27,740 nt of DNA from JAHCHG01 sp038246645 (GTDB lineage Bacteria; Acidobacteriota; Blastocatellia; Pyrinomonadales; Pyrinomonadaceae): NCBI GenBank assembly GCA_038246645.1, contig JBBRVS010000052.1, positions 1 to 27,740 on the forward strand. Reading direction: 5' to 3'. The notes beneath the pieces are model-generated. The model saw only the letters and a program-made list of their open reading frames with translations, did not search any database and was not told the DNA's origin. Below, piece after piece: positions 14,354 through 22,396 of this stretch (the first letter of the stretch is position 1; each line of letters starts with the position of its first letter). The position numbers were made by a program, and so were the translations under genes.

Positions 14354-14692
14354 ATGCAACGCGGAGAAATTTGGTGGGCAGATTTGCCCGAACCACTTGG
14401 CTCAAATTCCGGTTATCGCCGTCCCGTTTTAGTTGTCCAAGATGATGAATTTAATCAAAGTTTGATAAACACCGTTATTGTTGCGTCAATCACAGGAAAT
14501 ACGCGAATTGCCCGCGCTAAAGGAAATGTTTTGATTAGCCCGAATCAGAGCGGTTTGCCAAAAGAATCCGTCATAAATGTTTCGCAATTATTGACGATTG
14601 ATAAATCACTTCTGATTGAATATGTCAGCACTCTTTCCGAAAATAAAATGGAGCAGGTCGAAAACGGGTTGCGCCTTGTTTTATCTTTATGA
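14354..14692 (+). CDS. mazF: MazF/PemK endoribonuclease toxin
   Basis: Sequence-specific mRNA interferase. MQRGEIWWADLPEPLGSNSGYRRPVLVVQ is the classic N-terminus with the GYRRPVLVVQ strand that carries the catalytic Arg. It is followed by TVIVASITGNTR and the SVINVSQLLTIDK segment with the conserved Ser/Thr. 112 residues, full length. Its TGA stop overlaps the ligA ATG as ATGA. The antitoxin gene is intact and adjacent, so the module looks functional. The cleavage sequence is not predictable here. Confidence 0.95.
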   Translation: MQRGEIWWADLPEPLGSNSGYRRPVLVVQDDEFNQSLINTVIVASITGNTRIARAKGNVLISPNQSGLPKESVINVSQLLTIDKSLLIEYVSTLSENKMEQVENGLRLVLSL

Positions 14693-16704
14693 ATCTACTT
14701 GATTTAGCCGAAAATAACATTAAAACCGAAATCGAAACTCTGCGCGCCGAAATCAATCGGCACAACGAACTTTATTATCAACAAAACGAGCCGGAAATTG
14801 CCGATTTCGAGTTTGATGCGCTTCTGGAAAAACTCAAACAGCTCGAACAAGAAAATCCCGAATTCATCACGTCCGATTCGCCGACGCAAAAGGTCGGGGG
14901 ACGCGCCGAAGGTTTCGCGCCTTTTACGCATCTCGTGCCGATGATGAGCCTTGATAATTCATACTCGCTGGAGGATTTACGGAAATTTGACGAACGCTGC
15001 CGGAAACTCGCCGACGGACGAGAGTTTGATTATGTCGCCGAACTTAAAATTGACGGTCTCTCGGTGTCGCTTCATTATCAAAACGGCATTTTGATCGCGG
15101 GCGCAACGCGCGGCGATGGGCTAATCGGCGACGATGTTTTGAGCAACGTCCGAACAATTAAGACAATTCCGCTCGGTTTGAAAAAGGCTTTTGCGGAAAG
15201 AATCGAAGTGCGCGGCGAAGTTTTTATGGCGCGTTCGGTTTTTCAGGAAATCAACTCGGAGCTTGAAATGCAGGGCGAGAAAACTTATGCCAATCCGCGC
15301 AATTTTGCTTCGGGAACGCTCAGACAATTAGATTCGACCATCGTCGCTTCGCGTAAACTCGATATGTTTCCATACGACGTTTTGAGCGGAAATCAAAAGG
15401 CTTTCGCGTCGCATTTTGAAAATTTTCAGTGGCTTAAAAATCAAGGATTTAACGTCAATCAATATCACTCCAAATGTGAAAATATTGAACGTGTTATCGA
15501 ATTTATCGAGGAAATGCAGGAAAAACGCGATTCGCTCGATTATGAGATTGACGGCGTGGTCGTCAAAGTAAATTCAACTCAGCTACAAGACGAATTCGGG
15601 GCGACGAGCAAAGCACCGCGCTGGGCGATTGCCTACAAATATCCGGCGATGCAGGCGACGACCGAGCTCGAAGAAATCAATGTGCAAGTCGGGCGAACCG
15701 GCGCATTAACGCCCGTCGCCTATTTAAAACCCGTACTTCTTGCCGGAACGACCGTTTCACGCGCATCCTTGCACAACGAAGACGAAATCAAGCGTTTGAA
15801 CCTGAAGATCGGCGATTGGGTTTTGATCGAAAAATCGGGCGAAATCATTCCGCAGATCTTAAAAGTCATCGAAACAAAACGAACGGGACAAGAAACCGAA
15901 TACGAATTTCCGAAAGCTTGTCCGGTTTGCAGTTCGGAAGTTGTCAGACCGGAAGGCGAAGCCGTAACGCGCTGCACGAATGAAATTTGTCCGGCAAAAG
16001 TCAAGGCGCGAATTTTGTATTTTGCGGCGCGAAAAGCAATGGACATCGAAGGTTTGGGCGATGTTTTGGTTGAAACTCTGGTTGATAAACGAATGGTTAA
16101 AAATGTCGCTGATCTATACGATTTGCAAATCGAACAAATTTCCGCGCTCGAACGCAAAGCCGAAAAATCCGCTTCAAAACTCATCGGACAGATCGAAAAT
16201 TCCAAACAGCGCGGTTTGCAAAGACTGCTTTTCGGACTCGACATCCGGCACGTCGGCGAAAGATATTCGAAAATTCTGGCAAAACATTACCGTTCGATTG
16301 AAAATCTTGCTCTGGCAAGCGTCGAAGAATTAGACGACATTCACGAAATCGGTCTGGCGGTTGCCGTCAGCGTTTTTAACTTTTTCCAAAATCCGCGCAA
16401 CCGGGAAGTACTCGAAAGATTAAAAAATTCCGGCGTAAAAATGGAAATTGACGGCGACGCGTCCGCCGAACTCGACGAAAATTTCAACGGCAAAACCTTT
16501 GTTTTAACCGGCAAACTCGAACAATTTACCCGCGACGACGCTTCAAAAATCATCGAAACAAAAGGCGGCAGAGTCTCGAGTTCGGTCAGCAAAAAAACCG
16601 ATTACGTCGTCGCCGGCTCAGATGCCGGATCGAAACTGACAAAGGCAGAATCTCTTGGCGTAAAGGTTTTGAGTGAAGATGAATTTAAGGAAATGTTTAG
16701 CTAA
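14689..16704 (+). CDS. ligA: NAD+-dependent DNA ligase
   Basis: Seals nicks in replication and repair using NAD+. The 671 residues cover all domains: Ia with HNELYYQQNEPEIADFEFD, the adenylation domain with the catalytic Lys120 in AELKIDGLS, the OB fold, a four-Cys zinc finger (Cys411, 414, 429, 434), helix-hairpin-helix repeats and a C-terminal BRCT domain (about 597-671, KTFVLTGKLEQFTRDDASK). Its ATG overlaps the mazF stop (ATGA), so translation is probably coupled to the toxin. No separate promoter or Shine-Dalgarno sequence is evident before it; the mazF 3' end would have to supply both. Confidence 0.98.
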   Translation: MNLLDLAENNIKTEIETLRAEINRHNELYYQQNEPEIADFEFDALLEKLKQLEQENPEFITSDSPTQKVGGRAEGFAPFTHLVPMMSLDNSYSLEDLRKFDERCRKLADGREFDYVAELKIDGLSVSLHYQNGILIAGATRGDGLIGDDVLSNVRTIKTIPLGLKKAFAERIEVRGEVFMARSVFQEINSELEMQGEKTYANPRNFASGTLRQLDSTIVASRKLDMFPYDVLSGNQKAFASHFENFQWLKNQGFNVNQYHSKCENIERVIEFIEEMQEKRDSLDYEIDGVVVKVNSTQLQDEFGATSKAPRWAIAYKYPAMQATTELEEINVQVGRTGALTPVAYLKPVLLAGTTVSRASLHNEDEIKRLNLKIGDWVLIEKSGEIIPQILKVIETKRTGQETEYEFPKACPVCSSEVVRPEGEAVTRCTNEICPAKVKARILYFAARKAMDIEGLGDVLVETLVDKRMVKNVADLYDLQIEQISALERKAEKSASKLIGQIENSKQRGLQRLLFGLDIRHVGERYSKILAKHYRSIENLALASVEELDDIHEIGLAVAVSVFNFFQNPRNREVLERLKNSGVKMEIDGDASAELDENFNGKTFVLTGKLEQFTRDDASKIIETKGGRVSSSVSKKTDYVVAGSDAGSKLTKAESLGVKVLSEDEFKEMFS

Positions 16705-17202
16705 AAGAATGACCAATAACAAAAGAATTATTCATTTCAACAACTTCATAAGACTCGAATAGTTTTGTCGCGGTTTCAAAGTTTTGTTCGAATAAATTGA
16801 GTAAATCTTTATTGATAATGTTTCCGGTCGTAATCATCAAAATTCTTTCCGGTTTATTTTGTAAAATCCGCAATTTAAGGAAATCACTGTCTTTTGAAAT
16901 AACAATTCGACCTTCATCGCCAGCAACGCGAACAATCTCTAAATCTGATGTCAAATGTTGATTCGGCAGATCATCAGTGTGAATTGTGTCGAAACCTTCA
17001 TTTACTAAGTAACAAAGGGAAAATAAACTTACCTGATTGAGAAGAAATAGCTAAAACCTGAATTGAGGGTTATTAAAAAACAAATGACATCTTCTCAAAC
17101 TTCAGTTTTAAGCAAAAACTAAATGGGTAAAGTTATAAAACCTTCATTTACTAACTAATGTTTCAGGCGATAAGGCAATTGTGCATCAACCAAGAATTTT
17201 AT
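16697..17202 (-). pseudogene. Disrupted DUF5615 (PIN-like) toxin gene
   Basis: Read on the minus strand, 17202 to about 17155 encodes (I)KFLVDAQLPYRLKH, the start of a DUF5615 protein. From about 17007 the frame resumes as LVNEGFDTIHTDDLPNQH and continues through VRVAGDEGRIVISKDSDFLKL to SFVIGHSFS. Between them is an insertion that shifts the spacing by 146 bp, with a 17-bp direct repeat at its borders. The start codon position reads ATA where the family has ATG. The junction at the outer repeat gives TAG. These three lesions make it a pseudogene; the C-terminal ~85 residues alone keep an open frame. The position directly after DUF433, at a TAATA that was probably TAATG, is the usual arrangement for this pair. 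The 3' end overlaps the end of ligA by 8 bp. Confidence 0.85.
16992..17154. mobile_element. Insertion bounded by 17-bp direct repeats
   Basis: The 17-mer aaaccttcatttactaa occurs at 16992-17008 and again at 17138-17154, 146 bp apart. The 129 bp between contain an inverted repeat (ttgagaaga at 17037-17045, tcttctcaa at 17090-17098), with weaker similarity extending outwards. No ORF is present. It could be a small non-autonomous element with a long target duplication, or a slipped duplication plus foreign DNA. It does not share ends with the TAAGC elements. Confidence 0.75.
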
Positions 17203-17444
17203 TACGCGGCAATGAGGACTTTATTAATTGAATTGACCTGCACGAGCTTTCCGGCAAATATCAAACACGCCTGCAAATCTTCGCGTTCAAGTGCCGGATA
17301 ATCTTCGAGAATTTCATCAAATGTCATCCCCGCACTCATCAAATCGAGCAGCATTTCAACCGAATAACGAGAATTTCGCACAGTCGGTTTGCCAAAGCAA
17401 ACTTCAGGGTTTAAGGTAATCCTTTTCAATAAATCTTCGTTCAT
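17202..17444 (-). CDS. DUF433 family antitoxin-like protein
   Basis: 80 residues with the DUF433 pattern ITLNPEVCFGKPTVRNSRYSVEMLLDLMSAGMTFDEILEDYPALEREDLQACLIFA. This is a compact helical DNA-binding-like domain that is commonly encoded just upstream of DUF5615 toxins and is assumed to be their antitoxin. The reading frame is intact from ATG 17444, while its partner is broken. It may therefore be a leftover, or serve to neutralise related toxins elsewhere. The 103 bp before it contain no gene. Confidence 0.87.
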   Translation of the reverse strand: MNEDLLKRITLNPEVCFGKPTVRNSRYSVEMLLDLMSAGMTFDEILEDYPALEREDLQACLIFAGKLVQVNSINKVLIAA

Positions 17445-17547
17445 AATATTTAGAAAATAACACAGGTTAGATGATTTTGAAAAAAATTCTTCAAGGTCGA
17501 ACCTTTAGACGTAAAAGCTTTAAGGGAAGTCGAATCTAAGGAAACGA

Positions 17548-18741
17548 TTATTTGAGCATACTTTTTAAGTCTTCAAACATTTGTTCAAAGTAATCAAAAA
17601 ACTCTTTTGTTACTAAAAGTTCATTTTTGTGTAGCAAATATGACCTGAAGTGAAAAAAGTCAAGACCACTATACAGAGCATCGGCTAAAAAATTAGAAAA
17701 TAAACTTTCGTTGAATTCTCTTTGTTCTTTGTCAAAATAAGCTCGTCTAAATAATTCTAAAAGGAGCATAGAACTAATAGATATAATTTGACCTATTTCT
17801 AAATTATTTAGATCAACTCTTTCATTTATGGTTTTTACTAAGGTTTTAATGGATAAAATTCCTTCGTTACCAAGTGAGAAATGAAATAACTGGTTGGCTG
17901 AATTGTCAGACATTTCTTGGATTTTTATCGAGGAAATATCCACATCTGAAATCATCTTAGGTAAAATTATGTTTATATTTTTTTCAGAAAAAACTGACTG
18001 ATTAATTAGATAATAAATTATTGGCTGAATAAAATAGAATAATCCAGTTACGTGAATACTCTTATTATATTCAAGGAATATTTCGGTTATTTTTTTATTA
18101 TCTTTAAGCGGCTTAATTAAGTTTTCTACTTTTCCAAACAATTGATTAATCAACTCTTTATCTTTTTTCTGATATTTGTTTTCAAAATAAGCATTAAATA
18201 GTTTGACTGGTTCAGTGTAATAATGAAGTTCTTTCCATTTTTTATAAGATTCGGGAAAATATCTCAAAAAAAGTTGTTCTCTATTATAATAACCAACAAT
18301 TAACTTCTCAATTTTTGCCCAATCAAAAACATGAAAGCTAATTTTTGAAGATAATCCTCTTAAATTATTATCTAAACCCGAACTTGGTAAAGTAGAATAA
18401 AAACCAATAAATCCATCACAATTTTTGGATTTGACTCTGTCTAAAATATTTTGTTCATCATCAGTTGAGACGGATTTACCTTTTTTACCTTTTTGATTAT
18501 GAGCAAAATGTTTACAGCTAACGAGCCGTCGAACTTCAGTTTCTCCGAGAATTCCGGTTCTTCTTTCTAAAACAATTAAATCTTTTCCGCCATCTGCGCC
18601 GCGCGCGGGTTCTTCGATAACATTAAAGCCAATTTCTCTAAGAAAATCTCTGGCAAAAAGTTCAAATGTATCTTGATCTCCTTTGCCTGTATTTGCTTGA
18701 GGAATTTCTTTGAAGTCAATTAAAGGCTTAAAGTTTTTTGA
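17548..18741 (-). CDS. Mrr-like restriction endonuclease, no canonical start codon
   Basis: An uninterrupted minus-strand frame of 397 codons that runs from the stop at 18742-18744. Numbered from its first codon, residues 20-78 read GKGDQDTFELFARDFLREIG, then FNVIEEPARGADGGKDLIVL and, further on, RRLVSCKH. The GADGGKD (Asp50/Asp54) and SCK (Lys77) positions fit the PD-(D/E)xK core of Mrr-type nucleases, which cut foreign or modified DNA. The C-terminal ~240 residues are an unrecognised, mostly helical, AT-rich domain. There is no ATG, GTG or TTG before the TTG at 18267, which would delete the nuclease domain. Translation may begin at an ATT (18720), or the true start was lost or frameshifted near the A6 run at 18735-18740. 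It follows murJ by only 4-7 nt and is markedly more AT-rich, suggesting acquisition. Confidence 0.7.
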   Translation of the reverse strand, partial: SKNFKPLIDFKEIPQANTGKGDQDTFELFARDFLREIGFNVIEEPARGADGGKDLIVLERRTGILGETEVRRLVSCKHFAHNQKGKKGKSVSTDDEQNILDRVKSKNCDGFIGFYSTLPSSGLDNNLRGLSSKISFHVFDWAKIEKLIVGYYNREQLFLRYFPESYKKWKELHYYTEPVKLFNAYFENKYQKKDKELINQLFGKVENLIKPLKDNKKITEIFLEYNKSIHVTGLFYFIQPIIYYLINQSVFSEKNINIILPKMISDVDISSIKIQEMSDNSANQLFHFSLGNEGILSIKTLVKTINERVDLNNLEIGQIISISSMLLLELFRRAYFDKEQREFNESLFSNFLADALYSGLDFFHFRSYLLHKNELLVTKEFFDYFEQMFEDLKSMLK

Positions 18742-18748
18742 TTAAATT

Positions 18749-20494
18749 CTATCTTTTGATCTTTCTCATTATAGCACCGATAAATTGATTCAGTTCCTTA
18801 ACGCGCAACAACTTTGCCATAATCAAAAAGGCGATTCCGCCCAAGCCGATCGGGACGAAAACTTCGATCAGTTTGATCGTAAAACCCTGCACGCCGAGTC
18901 TGGCGGCGAGGTATTGGTAGCTGAAATAGCAGACGGCGGACATAATTGCGGCGGCGGCGGCGATTTTCAGGAATGAGGCGATGATTGAAACACCGTTGAT
19001 GCGGCGGATTCGCCGGCGCATCATCAGGGCGAGCGCGAAGAAATTAACCAGCGCGACGCACGAGGTTGCCAGCGCGACTCCGACGTGTCCGTAGCCGTCG
19101 GGGTATTCGGGCGAAACGCCGTAGGTCGAGAATAAATCCATAAAGTAATAACAGGCGACAAAATTTACGGCAATCGAGAAGATGCCGATAATCATCGGGA
19201 TTTTCGCACTATCGAGCGCGTAAAATGCGGGCGAGAGAACTTTGATCGCGGCGTAGCCCGTCAAGCCGATTGAATATGCGCCGAGCGCGTAAGCCGTCAT
19301 CGGAACGTCCGACGCGGTAAACGCGCCGCGCTCGTAAATCAGGCGAATGATCGGTTCGCCGAGAACGACGAGTCCGCAGGCGGACGGAATCGTCAGCAAT
19401 AAAACGAGTTTGATCGCATCGGACAGAGTGTTGCGAAATTCGCACAAATTTTCCTTGCTTGCCATTCGTGATAAAACCGGAATCGAAGCCGTGCCGATTG
19501 CCACGCCGAAAACTCCGATCGGAAACATCATCAGGCGAAACGCATAGCCGAGCCACGAAACTCCGCCTTCGATGCCGGTGACGAAATATGTATTGACCAG
19601 CACATTGACCTGCACGGCGGAAGTTCCGATAATCGCCGGAGCCATCAAGCGTCCGACCTTTCGCACGCCTTCGTCGGCGAAACTCAAGACGGGAGAAAAC
19701 CGAAAACCGATCTTCAAAAGCGACGGAACCTGCATCAAAAATTGTGATGCGCCGGCGATCAAAGTTCCGATTGACATGCCGATCACCGCCCATTGTGCGG
19801 CATCGGTCGGAACGCCGTTTATTTCGGCGGTCGTCCAGCCGCCGCCGGAAAGCCAGAAAGCCAAACCGAGTCCGACAGAGATCGAAACGACGTTAAAAAC
19901 CGTCGAAGCCGAAGCCGGAATGCCGAAATTTCCCTTTGTATTCAAAACGCCCATTGCCAGCGCAGCCATCGCGACGAACAAAATATAGGGAAACATTATG
20001 CGCGTTAAAATTATGGTCAGCGCGGTTTGTTCGGGCGAAAATTCGTCGGCGAGCAATCCGACAATTTGCGGCGAAAAAATAACTCCTAAAAGCGTGATAA
20101 CACTTAAGACGACAATTAAACCATTGAGCACCAAACTTGCCAGTTTCCACGCTTCTTCTTCGCTTTTGAGGATTTGATAATCGGTAAAAACTTTGACGAA
20201 CGCGGCGGATAGCGCGCCTTCGGCAAAAAGATCGCGCAGGACGTTCGGAATCCGAAATGCAACCTGAAACGCATCATTAAGAATGCCCGCGCCGAAAAAA
20301 TTGGCAAAAATCATCTCGCGCACCAAACCCAAAATGCGCGAACACATCACGGCAATCGAAACAACTCCGGCGGAGCGGGCAACACTCGTTTGCGTTGTCG
20401 TGGATTTTTCTGCAATTATTTCTTGCGTTACGGAAGGTTCGGCGAGTTCTTCCGGCGTTTCGGCGGGCGGATTTGTATTTTCGATTTTGCTCAT
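18749..20494 (-). CDS. murJ: Lipid II flippase MurJ
   Basis: Inner-membrane MOP-superfamily flippase that moves lipid II to the periplasmic face for peptidoglycan synthesis. The 581 residues begin with a 40-residue polar extension, then VSIAVMCSRILGLVREMIFANFFG. Arg53, Arg59, Asp74 and Arg87 align by spacing with the essential Arg18, Arg24, Asp39 and Arg52 of the E. coli protein. Some 14 hydrophobic segments follow, as expected. ATG at 20494. It is separated from the upstream dacB gene by a terminator at 20562-20591, so it has its own promoter. The restriction endonuclease lies directly downstream. Confidence 0.97.
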   Translation of the reverse strand: MSKIENTNPPAETPEELAEPSVTQEIIAEKSTTTQTSVARSAGVVSIAVMCSRILGLVREMIFANFFGAGILNDAFQVAFRIPNVLRDLFAEGALSAAFVKVFTDYQILKSEEEAWKLASLVLNGLIVVLSVITLLGVIFSPQIVGLLADEFSPEQTALTIILTRIMFPYILFVAMAALAMGVLNTKGNFGIPASASTVFNVVSISVGLGLAFWLSGGGWTTAEINGVPTDAAQWAVIGMSIGTLIAGASQFLMQVPSLLKIGFRFSPVLSFADEGVRKVGRLMAPAIIGTSAVQVNVLVNTYFVTGIEGGVSWLGYAFRLMMFPIGVFGVAIGTASIPVLSRMASKENLCEFRNTLSDAIKLVLLLTIPSACGLVVLGEPIIRLIYERGAFTASDVPMTAYALGAYSIGLTGYAAIKVLSPAFYALDSAKIPMIIGIFSIAVNFVACYYFMDLFSTYGVSPEYPDGYGHVGVALATSCVALVNFFALALMMRRRIRRINGVSIIASFLKIAAAAAIMSAVCYFSYQYLAARLGVQGFTIKLIEVFVPIGLGGIAFLIMAKLLRVKELNQFIGAIMRKIKR

Positions 20495-20561
20495 TTTGCT
20501 TGCTGCGTTCCAAACGTAAAAGTTTGCAATTTTGCCGCATTATTTTCAAGTTGAAAAACAA

Positions 20562-20591
20562 AAAGGAAGCAAGATTTTCCCTGCTTCCTTT
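20562..20591 (-). terminator. Intrinsic terminator after the dacB-type gene
   Basis: Arms aaaggaagca (20562-20571) and tgcttccttt (20582-20591) form a perfect 10-bp stem with a 10-base loop. On the minus strand the stem is followed by a TTTTTGTTTTT tract. It lies 27 bp beyond the dacB stop. Confidence 0.85.
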
Positions 20592-20617
20592 AAAAAACTG
20601 ATTGGCAATTTGAAACT

Positions 20618-22048
20618 TTAATCAACCGTTCTCGTTCGTTGATTCGGATAAACAACCCGCGAAGTTGCCAGACGGGTGTCAATCGGAATATGGGCATAAC
20701 CCAGAGATTGCGCTCCGCCGAGAACTCCCTGAACTAATGAAACGAACGAATTTTGGAAATTGCGGAAACCCGCTACTCCGCCGCGCTGGTTAAAGATTAC
20801 AAACAGAACTTTCCCGTTGCGCGTTTGCATTTCTCCGGCTAAAGTGCTGACTCCGCCATCTGTTCTGCCAAGAGTTCCGGTTTTCCCGACGACGCTTCCC
20901 GGAGCAAAAGTGCTGTGGAATCTGCCTTCGAGCGTTCCTTTATCAACTCCGGCAACCGGCATAATGTCGGCAAATGTCATATTTTGTTTGGCTAAATCAT
21001 TTCGCAAAGCGCGAAGAAGATTCATCATTGCGCGGGGCGTAACACGGTTGATGCCGAGTCCGCTCGAAGATGCCAGAATAAAATGTTCCGGCGCGACCTG
21101 GGCGTTTAAGTGAACGATTCGGGCAACCGCATAATGACCGCCGAGCATATCGCCGAGGCGTTCCGATAAAAAGTTGTTTGAATAGCAAAGCGTTGCTTTG
21201 ATGATGGCACGCATCGGCGCGGACTCGTGCGAAAAGAGAAGTTTCGCCGTGTTCGGAACGCTTTGAACATACATCGCGCCGCCGAATGAAACACCCGGAA
21301 CTGCGGTAACTTGATTTAATCTGCCGGAATGAATCAGATAATTTTCCCAAGAGCGATTTGCCGCCGCCGAACGTTTGGTCGCATCCATTGTCGCAAAAAG
21401 CGTCGCGCCTGAACGCGGAACCGATCCGTTATAATTCATTACAAAATCGCCGGCAATAACCAAATCGCCGGTGATGCTTCTGATTCCCAAACGATTTAAT
21501 TCATAAGCAATCGAAACACCGTGTTCGAGATTAAAAATCGGGTCGCGCCCCGAAACATACAGATTTCCGTAAAGCGTACCGGTCGTGTTATCAACCTGTC
21601 CGTCTGTCCAGACATTGGTCGGGAAACGATAATCGGGACCGAATGTTTTCAAAACCGCGTAAGCCGTAGCGATTTTCACATTCGAAGCCGGATTAAAGGC
21701 TTCTTCCGAATTGGTATCGAGAACGACATTTCCATCCAAACTTTCAACTAAAACACCTGAAAATCCCGGAATGGCGACATCTGCCAATACCGGAATAACA
21801 GTTTTTCGCGCCGCGGTCGGCATCGAGCTTCCGGTCGGTTTGATCAGCGAAGGTGCCGGAGTCGGCTTTGCCTTTGGAGTAGTTGAGTTGTTGGAAGTTG
21901 AATTTTCTTTGGTGTTATCAGAGACAACGACAATCGGTTGTAATAAAGGTTTGGTTTTTTGTGCAAATCCTGCAATAGGTGTTAAACCAATCAATAATCC
22001 GAAGGCGATAAACAGCCGGAGGGCGTTGTTTTGGGTAATTCTATTCAT
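20618..22048 (-). CDS. dacB: D-alanyl-D-alanine carboxypeptidase/endopeptidase (PBP4, peptidase S13)
   Basis: Periplasmic class C penicillin-binding protein that trims or cuts peptidoglycan peptide bridges. I start at ATG 22048, where a Sec signal peptide begins (MNRITQNNALRLFIAFGLLI, cleavage about residue 29 at GFA-QK); a longer frame to 22141 has no such leader. From this start, Ser122 and Lys125 form SxxK (PASNVK), Ser290 is in CYSNNFL (SxN) and Lys389 is in GKTGTL (KTG), all in family order. A Thr/Pro/Ser-rich linker (residues 43-75) follows the signal peptide. 476 residues. It is transcribed alone, with a candidate promoter at 22118 and beyond and a terminator at 20562-20591. Confidence 0.94.
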   Translation of the reverse strand: MNRITQNNALRLFIAFGLLIGLTPIAGFAQKTKPLLQPIVVVSDNTKENSTSNNSTTPKAKPTPAPSLIKPTGSSMPTAARKTVIPVLADVAIPGFSGVLVESLDGNVVLDTNSEEAFNPASNVKIATAYAVLKTFGPDYRFPTNVWTDGQVDNTTGTLYGNLYVSGRDPIFNLEHGVSIAYELNRLGIRSITGDLVIAGDFVMNYNGSVPRSGATLFATMDATKRSAAANRSWENYLIHSGRLNQVTAVPGVSFGGAMYVQSVPNTAKLLFSHESAPMRAIIKATLCYSNNFLSERLGDMLGGHYAVARIVHLNAQVAPEHFILASSSGLGINRVTPRAMMNLLRALRNDLAKQNMTFADIMPVAGVDKGTLEGRFHSTFAPGSVVGKTGTLGRTDGGVSTLAGEMQTRNGKVLFVIFNQRGGVAGFRNFQNSFVSLVQGVLGGAQSLGYAHIPIDTRLATSRVVYPNQRTRTVD

Positions 22049-22117
22049 ATTTATTCGTCTTTTGTTTGTGATACGGCAGGCTTCCCAATTGGTCTGTTCG
22101 ATAGGGACGCTAAAAGA

Positions 22118-22148
22118 AGTATAACACACCGACCGTAACATTTTTCAA
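22118..22148 (-). promoter_or_regulatory. Candidate promoter for the dacB-type gene
   Basis: On the minus strand, TTGAAA lies 19 bp upstream of TATACT (22123-22118), about 70 bases before the chosen dacB start. The 19-bp spacing is longer than ideal, so this is tentative. Confidence 0.4.
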
Positions 22149-22331
22149 GCCCGGAATTTTTTTTGCTTTCCGCTTGTTCATCCGGCACGTTGGATGAAAA
22201 GTTTTTCTATTTAGATGCAAGCATTTAGAATTGCTTATGGATACAATCCTATTTGCTTATACTATAAAAAAGCCGAAAAGGAAAGTTTATTTAGAAAATT
22301 GTTGAAAAAAAACACTTTATTGCTGACAAAA

Positions 22332-22362
22332 TTCAATCAATTATTGACAATAATTGATTGAA
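22332..22362. promoter_or_regulatory. Perfect palindrome covering the -35 box of the Ogg promoter (candidate operator)
   Basis: Arms ttcaatcaattattg (22332-22346) and caataattgattgaa (22348-22362) are exact inverted repeats around a single A. The hexamer TTGACA (22344-22349) is at the centre of the palindrome. A dimeric repressor bound here would block RNA polymerase. No candidate repressor gene is adjacent. Confidence 0.65.
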
Positions 22363-22372
22363 ACACAATAAT
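22344..22372 (+). promoter_or_regulatory. Sigma-70-type promoter for the Ogg2 gene
   Basis: TTGACA (22344-22349, perfect) is followed after exactly 17 bp by AATAAT (22367-22372, five of six). The transcription start would be near 22379, upstream of the GTG at 22397 and downstream of the TTG at 22358. This argues for the GTG start of the gene. Confidence 0.72.
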
Positions 22373-22396
22373 ATTAAAGGAAAATCAACAAGTTTT

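Noticed and set aside
16697..16954. The 85-codon frame as an intact small gene
   Set aside because: It starts at a TTG in the middle of a DUF5615 domain; the N-terminal part is recognisable upstream beyond an insertion.
17548..18267. Taking the 239-codon frame from the TTG at 18267 as a complete hypothetical gene
   Set aside because: The same frame continues without a stop to 18741 and encodes a nuclease domain there, so the shorter version is only the C-terminal part.
19209..19793. 194-codon minus-strand frame inside murJ
   Set aside because: It lies within murJ in another frame, is rich in Arg and Gly in the manner of shadow frames, and shows no domain.
22358..22396. Upstream TTG start for the Ogg2 gene
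   Set aside because: The TTG lies inside the promoter spacer defined by TTGACA and AATAAT, upstream of the predicted transcription start.
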